Both the position numbers and the translations under genes were made by a program. A stretch of DNA of 64,000 bases from NCBI RefSeq assembly GCF_020520425.1, contig NC_079487.1, positions 105,248,141 to 105,312,140 of the forward strand. The letters are read 5' to 3'. The first letter of the stretch is position 1. Each line of letters opens with the position of its first letter. Of this stretch, positions 54,850-64,000 are shown in pieces. The stretch comes from Spinacia oleracea. Lineage: Eukaryota > Streptophyta > Magnoliopsida > Caryophyllales > Amaranthaceae. The notes under the pieces are model-generated. The model saw nothing but the letters and a program-made list of their open reading frames with translations. It was not told the origin of the DNA and ran no database searches.

Positions 54850-56645
54850 TAGCTGTTGTAGAGTAGTTTACATTAAGCTTTCAATGTTTTTGTTAATTAA
54901 TTGATTCAAGAAGAAGTGTTTGACAAAACTACTCATTGGAGTAGTAAAAGGTAAGTTCAAATTGTTTGTTTGTTTTAGTTCAAATTGTACTTCGTATAAA
55001 ACAACAAATAATTAAAGGTAACTCCTGATTTTAAAAAGAAGACATTTCTGCAGTAGAAATCACTCACTAAATATAGCCTAGAATATTTACTTTTAGATTC
55101 ATAAGAACTAGTGTCCTTTTTGCATATCTGGCGATAAATAAACAATAAATATTCTCCTAATGAATAATTAGATTAGTTTTTTCATAATTAACTACAGTAA
55201 TAAACTACAAAATTGAGCTATTACTTTGAACAAAGGGATTCATGATGAGACAGCAGCACTTAGTCCACTTAATTACCAGCAACTAACACATAAATTCTTA
55301 ATTGCACTTCTTTTCCCAGATAGTGAAGTCAATTCATTAATAGAAAGTTCGTATAGCACTTAAAACAACACTTTGATTTTTAATTTCAATGAACAGCTAC
55401 ATCGGCAATATCATTAATCAAAACTTGGGAGTTGATACTGATTTAACCTAGTTAAAATCAACGACTACTCCAAAAACTATTGTATATATGTCAAAGTATA
55501 CACATGCAATATACTAAGCAATTAGGACTAAAATATAGCAGCCAGAAATAGAACATTGTAACACTAAAATTATTGGTGAAAAATTCAAATAATAATATGA
55601 CAAGCGGATGAAATCTGGGTGGTTTGGAATCGCCTTGTCATATAATTAAGGGGATATGAGCTCAATCTCCTGGAAAACACAACTCTCATCCCAGAAAAAT
55701 GTTACATAAAACAACACCCTCAAGGTACTAATGGAATGTTTAAATCATTAGATATCCATATTAAGCAAAATTACCATTGACCATTGACCAAACTAAGAGA
55801 CTTGTAAAATAATTTAAAAGAAAAAAGCCCTTTCAATTTTTCAATATTTTCAAAATGGAAAGGCCCACTTTTCATTATTAAATTTTTGGTTGGTTGCTAT
55901 AGTTGCCTACTACTACTTTTAATTTTTTGTTCTTTTTTTGGGTCAAGGTAGTAAAAAAGTTCATTAACCATCAAAATTCAAAATCCTAGGGGTGCACAAA
56001 ATCATTTGGATTCCCAGGAGACCAATTTCCATGATAAAATAAAAATAAAGAAAACCGTGACGCAAAAAAAATTACTACTCCGTATTTAAAATAGTAAAAT
56101 AATAATAAAAAGACTCATCTTATCCTATCCCTTGTGGCAATATATCCAGGACAATATGCAACTAGTTAAACTATTTCTATTCTTCGAAAGGGTAGGGAAA
56201 ACTTTTTTAAGGGGGGCATCTTATAGATGTTCATGAAAATTTAGGAAATAATGATTTTATTGCTCAATGGATTCAAAACTTTGTTTTCCCAAGTTTTCGA
56301 AAATCAAAAAATATATATATCATGATGACCTCCAAGAAGCATTTCTACCATAAGATTTGTTCTAATCCCAATATTTAGACAGGCCTTAACAAGTATTTGT
56401 AATCAACTAGTGTTAGTGCTTTGAGTAATTAAAAATGCACACTAGGTATTACTATAGATCTTTTTCATTGCGTTGTGTGTTTCGAGTAATTTTAAATACA
56501 CCTTAGGGTACTAGGAACCAGAAATATGTAATTCACAAGAAAAGAAAATATAACATAACACTCTTTTATAGCACTAGAGAATATACCAACAAGAATTTTT
56601 GAAGAATGAAAACCTCCAGCTATTTTGTAGTTTTATCCGACATTT
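54850..56645. other. Intergenic, AT-rich, nothing recognised
   Basis: No coding region, RNA gene or clear repeat seen over about 1.8 kb. Confidence 0.45.
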
Positions 56646-56650
56646 TCTGA

Positions 56651-57025
56651 GAAATTTGTCAAAAACTATCAAATTATTTTTGCGAGAAACTACCTTATGA
56701 AATATGTTGTAATTAACTACCTTATAAAAAATTATGTTGTAATATACGAAGTATTATCTTTGGCCGAATTATGAACGTTGACTCAAAATTGGTAGGTTGA
56801 CTTTATGATTTACATCTCACGTGTCATTTAATTACCCGTTTCCCATGTGATTTCACGTGAATACACATAGTAAAGTCAACCCAACATTTTTAGTTTACGT
56901 TCCTAATCCAACAAAAGGTACGTAGTACAACATATTTTTTTATAAGGTAATTAATTACAACATTTTTTTATAAGGTAGTTTCTCGCAAACACTCAATTTT
57001 ATGAGTAGTTTTTGACAAATTTGCC
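56651..57025. mobile_element. MITE with long inverted arms, MULE-like
   Basis: AAATTTGTCAAAAACTA, GCGAGAAACTACCTTAT, TATGTTGTAATTAA and ACCTTATAAAAAA on the left recur in inverted order on the right up to 57025. The arms span about 100 bp each. No exact target duplication; superfamily is a guess from the long arms. Confidence 0.75.
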
Positions 57026-60000
57026 CTTTTTTATTGAAAATACTTGTGTTGAAAGCAATAAGCAACCTGCATAAAGAACCAAAATTCCTAGTAATGGAGT
57101 TTAGGCCTGTATGAACACTCCTAAGCTTGCATTGATTGCCACGTTTAACGACTAACAAGGTAGATTTAAGAATAATGAGATCATGTTAATAACTTTTCTC
57201 GCTTCCTGACATCTCTAACACGTAATACTTTTCTTGAACAGTTTCAATTCAGATCAATAATAAGAGAATACTAAGATAAAGACATAAAGCTCGATCTTAT
57301 TATTTATTAACCAGTACCAAGAAAAAAGAACGTACCCGTGGATGTCAGGCAGAGGAAACAAGTTTAACCAAGTTTATCCTAATAACTTGCAAAAAACAAG
57401 ACCATGCACTAATTGGGTAAAATCATTATTGCTGCCTCGTTAGAGATAATATTAGAATAACAAAGAAACTAACCAAATGGCACATTTCACACGAACATAT
57501 ATCATGACCTCCAAAGCATGAAAGACGATTATTCCTCGATCTGAAACAGAAAAAAGTGAGTAGGATCTCATTAACAATTACGGAGTAGTATCCAAAAGGT
57601 CATGCACCAATATAACCAAAAATGAATATAATTATGGGACGCAAACCATTGCTAAATGCATTCATTGCAGGGCATAATTATATTGATAGCTTAGTGGCAT
57701 AGTGGTGGAAATTGAATATTGTGAACTTTGTAATCCACTGATAAAGTACCTAGAATAATAAAAATAACAAAATGTAATCAAAGCAGCCACGTACTTCATT
57801 TAAAACAACATTAGTGCAATAGTATACGTACTAAGATCATTCGTTAAAGGGATAGAACCGAATCCCGTATGGCATGTAGCTGTACGTAGTAAGCTCAAGC
57901 TAAAGAAGCTAAAACAACATAAACCTTCCAATCATGCAACAAACTAGTAGAAGCCAGCAAATATATTCCTCGGACAACTTAAAAGATAGAGAGCTAGAGG
58001 AAAGAAAATCAGCCACCAAAACAAAATCAAATCTACTTTTGTTTTGGTTAACAAAATCAAATCTACTTACTGGCTGGCTTTTCACAAATGTCAAGTACAT
58101 ATAAGCATTCCATCATGCCACCTAATCCTCTCTGTAATATATTCTTTTTCCAAATAATCCGCCATAAAATCTTTCAAAGATAGGGAGGCAGGAGGCTTAG
58201 CTTCGGGCTGATACAAGCAACAACTATACATCAAACATGAGAGTTGTCAACTACAAACAGCCAGCAAAACCACATAAGTACTCACGATGCGTGCACACCT
58301 AAATTCTAATCAGTTTAATTTCCTGGGAGTACAGCCTTAATTTTTGTAACATGACAATGAATACCTTCACTGCAACTTCAATCTTCAAAGAATTGACATC
58401 AAATTAACCTCTCAGTTGGTACCATTCGAAAGAGCCAACAACGTACTTTCCCAAAGGTTTATTCGACTTGAGTAAACACTTGCATCCGACCCCTAATACG
58501 TGGTTTTAACTGAATGTCGCACCATAAAAAACAACCTATAAGCAATATAATTCTCCATGCTAACATGCATTGGAGATTGCTAGCACTAATTTCCTCTCTG
58601 ATGTCCTTAAACCTTGGCCCCCAATAACAAAGTGCTACTCATCCTTCCTTAACGCACAAATAAAAATTAGCATCTCAAGCCCTAGTCTGTAATTCTGTAT
58701 GTACGTATAGAATCCCAGCAGAAACCATTAACATAATTCCAATGATGAGAAATTCAACAAACTTCTACCGATCATAACTCAAGATAGATAAAGGACAATC
58801 AATCTCCGATTTTACTGTAGTACGTAGTACATGCTTACACACTATATAGTTCTCACAAAGCATGTACTCATGCAAATAACTGCTTAGAAATATGCCTCTT
58901 TTCACCTAATGAACCACAAACCCAAAGTAATATATCTGCTTCAAAATATAAGAACCTAAGTATATAGCATCAGGCCGGGATAAATATGTTCATCACCTGA
59001 AAGTTTCACGATGACTACGTAGTACTAGTACTTGTTACACAGTAACAACGCATAAACGAATGTCAATTAGCAGAAACAACGGCAAAGAACTACAGTACAA
59101 ACAAAAAATCTACAAAATTAAAGAAGAAAATTCTCATCACAAATTCACAACTTTACCTACCACCAATAGAAAAGGGGAAAATAAGGATATACAAAAGGTT
59201 CTAAAGTAGAGAGAAAACAGAATCAGAATCCTTTTGTGATCTTCCTTTCTCTATTTTATTAATACAAAGAAGAAAACTTTCCTTTATTGTCTTCCTTCAA
59301 ACTCCAAACTCAGCCTCCCAAAATGTAAAAGACCAACAATATTTTGCATTCAATCATTTAAAAGAAACCTCGAAAAGCAAGCACGTACCTAATTTAGCAT
59401 AAACCAAATGAGTAAAAATAGTATAAACAACAACAACAACAAAATAATTCAACCAAGCTTTATAATGATTATGCAACTGTCCTACATGTTGCATAAGAAA
59501 AATACGGAGTATGAAGTACTAGTACTCCGTATGTCATAAACATGGATGATTACCGGTATTAGAAATAGCTAATTTCCTCATTCACCATGTCTACTAAAGC
59601 TCTAGTATTTTTTAGTTTACTCTTTGTGAAAATACTATTTATAACTCGATCAAAAAATACTACTAGTCTTTTGTCTTCCTATGGTTTCCATAAACATCTA
59701 AAATCAGCTGCCCCACGATGCTCTATACAAAAAATGTTGATCAAATGACGAACATGAAAAAACAACAATCCTTACATTTCGGATACATGGGTAAAACAGG
59801 TTGAAAGATCTAACAAAATTAAACACGACCTTACATCATGTTATCGAAACTACTCCATAAATTACAATATGTTGTTGGAAGATTTCTAATACACTCCGTA
59901 ATGATTGATCAGTTGTAAGTTTAACAAAAAATAATAAAGAAACAAATCATCAAATTTTCAGTAATACTATACAAAATCACCTATAATTAGGATCTAAAAT

Positions 60001-60250
60001 GTGAACGAAGAGTGCATATAAATTCTACTACGAAGTATATGTGATGAATAACAAGAAATGCTTTCGCCTCAAAGCATTTGTAATACCTAGTTGAACATAC
60101 TAAACAAGGTTGTACAATCAACCATTTATGCGTAAAAAAGAAGGCAGATAATTCAAAACTCCGTGTGAGCATGAAATTTAAGAAACAAACAAAAAAAACA
60201 ACATAAACCAAATACTAGCCTGATCTATATATATTAATATACATATTACA

Positions 60251-60263
60251 ATTTCTTGTAGTG
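60251..60263. other. Isolated CACTA-type terminus
   Basis: ATTTCTTGTAGTG is the right-end sequence of the CACTA elements in this window but lacks the usual subterminal repeats; probably a truncated remnant. It sits 25 bp beyond a predicted exon. Confidence 0.4.
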
Positions 60264-60494
60264 TAGAAAGAATGTGCATATCCACATACCTGCTGAAGCG
60301 ATTAGCACTCTAAGGGCCAAATATTTGAAGTAGCATTCAGGTGTTTGCAAAATGTTGCTCAGCTTCAAATGTTTTCAAATCAGCGAATATTAATTCATCC
60401 TAGCTTGACAATTATCTGCAAGAGAACACATTGATCATTAAATTCCGCTAATAGTGATTGGTAGTTGGAAAGCACGTCTTGTCTGTAACATCCT

Positions 60495-60752
60495 AGATAC
60501 TTCATCCGTTCCATAAATATCGCATCAAGGTTGACTTTTACTCCTCTCACACACTACTTTGACTCTTAATATATCAAATTAGGTGTAAGTAAAAATTATA
60601 AAAAATTAATATTCAGAAAATATATATCGATACGAATCTAACATGACCCCACATGACTACAATTTTCTTACATATGAATTGCAGAAAATGGCCAAAGTTG
60701 TGGTGTGAATAGTGCCAAAAAATGGTGCGATATTTACGAAACGGAAGAATTA
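60495..60752. mobile_element. Stowaway-type MITE
   Basis: ACTTCATCCGTTCCATAAAT and TCGCATCA on the left, mirrored by TGGTGCGATATTTACGAAAC and GGAAGAAT on the right, with TA at both sides. It lies within the putative pri-miR156 intron between exons at 60.4 and 61.5 kb. Confidence 0.8.
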
Positions 60753-62199
60753 AATACAAGCTTGATTATCTCCCAAATTTAATGTTGTCGGCTAGGTCAT
60801 AGGTTGTTAGTATGGAAAATGATATTCAACTATGACACAACCACAAAGTCACAATTAATGAAATAATGCAAGCAGGAAGTTTTGTTTTAGCTTAGCTTAA
60901 GTATGAGACACACAATTAAGCAAACTAAAATCAACAACAGTTGTAAAAGTCGAGTTGTCGAGTTATAACTGCATGATACACAACTTCAAAGTTCAAACCA
61001 ATCAAATTGAAACACCATCTATTTAATCAAAACTAACATGATGTGCCATATGATAATGACTCTTTGTCACAAAATCGAAGTTCATCTCCTAAACCAACAA
61101 GTAAAATGCAATACATATCAAATCAAGCATAAACAAGTAAATCAACAATGAAATCAATACGTATTATCTACCTATCTATCTATCAAGGGATCGAAGAAAG
61201 CGATCGATCATCCGCTTCAACAAAAAAAGAACTTCTAAATTCATGGCTCAGCTCACATATGATATAGCACGATCAAGAAAATAAAACACGATTTCAATTT
61301 TCACCGTTACACTAAGATCGATCCTCGACAAATATCATTTTGAATATACTGGTTAGTACATTGCTAGATTTAAAATAATTTTCTTTTATAGAAATAAACA
61401 TGAAAGAAATTATAGATTTTTGAATAGTCGAATGCATACCGATAACAGGTCAATTCCGCCGCCAATTATCGCCTTATCGGCGTCCTGGTAATGTATCAAT
61501 TTGTAGTTGATGATAGCTGCAAAATCAAAGAAAATGATGCAACAAGCAAGCATTCTATTGAAGAATCAATGGGGGAAGAGAGAGAAAGATGATCATGTTG
61601 GTTCCTCCTCAAACGACGCCATGGATTCAGGCGAATCATCGCATGCGCAAGCAACAACATAGAAACCAAATCACAAAAAATGCTTAATTTAGATTTAAAA
61701 AAAAAGGGTTGTTTTGTGGGGATGAAGCTAACCTAATCTTAATTAATTAGCTACGGAGTATTCTATATCCATATCTACGAACCTGATTAGCATGGTCCTG
61801 TACTGTATTACTATTAAATCTAATCTGTCTCCTCTCCCTCAAAAGTCACGCTATTACTTACTTTTATCGGAATTTGGGAAACAATTTTACTCATCACTAT
61901 TTTATCAAAAATTACAAAAATCAAATAATATACCAAAAACGATTATTTACAATGTACTCCATATATTAAACTGATTATTATTATTTACAATTAATAGTGG
62001 TAGGGATGCGTATATCAAAACAGATTTGATAATTGATAGAACAGAAAATGGGGGAGGTGATTACCACTAGACCAAGACTTTATTGATATCGATTATTGGT
62101 ATCGATTGACCAAAATATGAAAATAATGGAATGGGTAGGGATGCATAAATCATAACCGATACGGAGTAATTAATAAAAGAAGAGGTGGGGTTGGAGTTG

Positions 62200-62358
62200 G
62201 AAGGGAAGATGACAGAAAGAGTAGTGAGCACAAAAAAGGAATAGTATTCAACTTCTCTCTAGCTACCTTCACTTTCTCTCTCTTACAATTCCTCAATTCA
62301 TTCTGGCTAATACCATTTCTGCCTTTCGGTGCTCACTCTCTTCTGTCAATTTCTCACT
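62200..62358 (-). ncRNA. MIR156: MIR156 precursor hairpin
   Basis: The 5' arm holds TGACAGAAGAGAGTGAGCAC (minus strand, 62348 to 62329), the canonical 20-nt miR156. Preceding T at 62349 gives the known 21-nt form. The 3' arm carries the star strand, GCTCACTACTCTTTCTGTCA and TC, at 62229 to 62208. The arms pair closely, with a few bulges around the centre of the duplex, and continue GCACCGAAAGG against CCTTTTTTGTGC. The loop is about 90 nt. miR156 silences SPL transcription factors and sets the juvenile-to-adult transition. Star and mature are both recognisable, so this is a gene and not a target site. Which MIR156 locus it is cannot be told. Confidence 0.95.
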
Positions 62359-62689
62359 CCTCCAACCCAATAAAATCTATGACTAAATTTTACTAAATTT
62401 GGAAACAAATCAGACCCGATTTTTCCACAAACAAGCCTTTTTTCAGTCTTTCAGATCTGCAAACTGTACTAATTTCCAGGGTTTTTTCACATTTAAGGAA
62501 AACATTTTAGGGTTTTATTTGTACTTTTTTTTGTTGGGTGTGTGAAAATTATTAGATTTAAAGGAAAACAAAAAAAAGAAAAGAAAAAAAAAGGTATGAT
62601 TATATCGACATGCAGAAAACAAGGAATTGAATGTTAAATCGAACAGTACGCCCACCTGCAGAACGCAACAATCTGAAACACACAAGAAA

Positions 62690-62760
62690 ATAGATGAGAG
62701 ATAAAGGAGAGATTGAGGAGAGAGAGAGAGAGAAGGAGAGAGAGGAAGTAAGGGGTTGTT
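62690..62760 (-). promoter_or_regulatory. CT-rich leader of the putative pri-miR156
   Basis: On the minus strand a CTCTCTCTCT-rich block, as found near the starts of many plant transcripts. It precedes the predicted first exon border at 62656. No TATA box was assigned. Confidence 0.35.
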
Positions 62761-63229
62761 TGGGTGATTATTAATTCTTATACAAGGAGAGAAAGGGGGG
62801 ATGTGTGTGGTGGGGGGTGGGAGGGTGGGGGAGAGGTTAAGCTTTGTTTGTGTAGAAAGACAGAGAAAGATGTTTGTGTTGATGGGCTGTAATTTGGGAG
62901 TGATTGGATGGGGTATGTGGATACGTGTTGGTCTTTTCTTATTCTTAATCCCCAAATTAATACTCCAATATCTTTATTTGGCCGATAAAGTACTCTGTAT
63001 AAGTGTCTCGGTCTGGTAAAACGGACTCGTATTCGATTACTCGTCCTAATTTACTCAATTTGAACACCAAATTCTACGCGATAAATCACTTGATCTGAAT
63101 TGTACAAATTCCGATTTTGACCCGATGTACCTAACTGAACCTATTGGCAATAGACCTAATATAACTCAATCCGAACCGACCAAATTAAAATCAATACGGC
63201 ATATGATTTATTCTTTAACCAAAATTGTT

Positions 63230-63464
63230 TATAGTCGCAAGCTTCTGATATATGTCACAGGCCATCAGTCGCAGCGAAGTCGTTAATGTTAGTCGCAAAA
63301 AATTAGCTACAATAATAGTAGTCGTCGCCAAAAGTATTTTGTGACAAGGGTTTCAGCGACTAACAACCAGCGACTGCTCATCAGTCGCAAACCCACTTTT
63401 GCGACTGAATTTCCTATTTTTGCGACTAATCTAAGCTGTCGCTAAATCAATTTTTCTTGTAGTG
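63230..63464. mobile_element. CACTA-type right end, truncated or diverged
   Basis: Ends TTTTTCTTGTAGTG at 63464 and contains many AGTCGC/GCGACT words in both orientations, like the subterminal repeats of the CACTA superfamily. A left CACTA terminus was not found before the AT-rich DNA at 63.2 kb. Confidence 0.65.
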
Positions 63465-63506
63465 TGTTTGGTTGCGATAGGTTGCACACTTATATCCTCA
63501 TTGTAA

Positions 63507-63751
63507 CAAAAACGTTGACAAAAACATTATGATTATATAAACTTCATAGTAGAGTTTGAACTTGGGACAACAACGACGACAACAACAACAACAACAAAGC
63601 CTTAGTAAAAAAAAAAAAAACAAAGTAGAAGATCAAAATTTACAACAATTGATTATATAAACTTCTACTTTGATTTTTTTAATTTATTTGTCCCAAGTTC
63701 AAACTCTACTATGAAGTTTATATAATCATAATGTTTTTGTCAACGTTTTTG
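63507..63751. repeat. Perfect 64-bp inverted repeat around a 117-bp spacer
   Basis: 63507-63570 (CAAAAACGTTGACAAAAACA through GAACTTGGGACAA) is the exact reverse complement of 63688-63751, as far as I can check by eye. The spacer contains (CAA)n, a run of 14 As and a partial direct copy of GATTATATAAACTTC. Probably a MITE or a foldback element of recent origin. Confidence 0.88.
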
Positions 63752-64000
63752 GTATGATGAGTCATAAGGGCGAGGTCTTGACCGTAAGTTTTCAATATTA
63801 TATACATCAAAATGTTATTATATAGGCGAGGTCTTGTTAGATTCCTCTCGATATTTATTTTTAAAATATCAACTTTTTATAATTATTTTGACATACAAAA
63901 TTGAATATATTAATTAGATTTTAAATATTGCATAGGAGTGCAAGCAAACATTAAGTTTTAACAACTTTACGAACAAATTTAGTATATATGAATATCTATT
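63752..64000. other. Intergenic, AT-rich
   Basis: Nothing recognised up to the window end, apart from a GGCGAGGTCTTG word repeated at 63769 and 63824. Confidence 0.4.

Larger units (their letters stand above)
57430..62800 (-). ncRNA. Probable intron-containing primary transcript of MIR156
   Basis: No long ORF exists here, but minus-strand exon-like segments have good splice borders. A CT-rich first exon ends at 62656 (TTCTGCAG before GTGGGC); the second starts at 62456 (GTTTGCAG) and holds the miR156 hairpin. Downstream candidates are 61440-61516 (TTTTGCAG ... ATCG before GTATGC), 60290-60415 (CTCTTGCAG ... TTCAGCAG before GTATGT) and a possible last exon from about 57540 (TTCTGTTTCAG). Intron-containing pri-miR156 transcripts are known in plants. 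The extent and the exon joining are inferred; separate transcripts or a different non-coding gene are possible. Confidence 0.45.

Noticed and set aside
57540..57560. Protein-coding gene in 57-62 kb
   Set aside because: Exon-like blocks have splice signals but no consistent reading frame; a non-coding transcript fits better.
62515..62955. 146-codon minus-strand frame
   Set aside because: Low-complexity Pro/Ser/Leu translation of a CT-rich leader upstream of miR156; no conserved motif.

Overview
The window looks like intergenic and heterochromatin-like DNA from a flowering-plant nuclear genome. It is AT-rich, packed with LTR retrotransposons and MITEs, and carries plant-only genes (a CIPK-type kinase, MIR156). 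The many TACTCCGTA/TACGGAGTA footprints and the Tat-type Gypsy element with an antisense ORF suggest Caryophyllales, perhaps Amaranthaceae (spinach/goosefoot/beet relatives). That placement is an inference, not proven here.

Layout: (a) 1-2177 holds tandem repeats and featureless DNA. (b) 2183-7420 is a decayed Ty1/Copia element on the minus strand, with 192-bp LTRs and GGTAT target duplications. (c) 7926-8311 is a Mutator-type MITE. (d) About 8.4-15.41 kb is best explained as a Helitron that collected exon fragments of several unrelated host genes (a 5'-nucleotidase-like HAD protein, a TH2-like thiamin phosphatase, probably a nucleolin RRM); it ends in a classic hairpin plus CTAG. (e) 15514-20573 is a young Copia element on the plus strand with an uninterrupted 1177-residue pol. 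(f) 20868-22779 is an internally deleted CACTA element with a SINE inserted in its left terminal repeat. (g) 22.8-27 kb holds a tandem array, a MULE-type MITE, a Stowaway and a hAT-type element. (h) 27050-28396 is an intact single-exon CBL-interacting protein kinase gene on the minus strand. (i) 29600-29671 is a tRNA-Lys(UUU) gene. (j) 29.7-41.6 kb holds nested MITEs, a Copia remnant with a LINE tail, a small Helitron, hAT-type elements and microsatellites.

(k) 41617-53125 is an apparently intact and very recent Ty3/Gypsy Tat-lineage element. Its 425-bp LTRs look identical by eye, its Gag-Pol ORF has about 1916 codons on the minus strand, and it carries a six-exon antisense gene on the plus strand and a 46-bp tandem array between the two. 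Its primer-binding site matches 18 nt of the 3' end (with CCA) of the tRNA-Lys in this same window.

(l) 53.1-64 kb is AT-rich. It holds MITEs and, on the minus strand, a MIR156 precursor hairpin (62200-62358) within what looks like a long intron-containing non-coding transcript running down to about 57.5 kb.

The host genes supported here are the kinase, the tRNA and MIR156; nearly everything else is mobile DNA or its debris.
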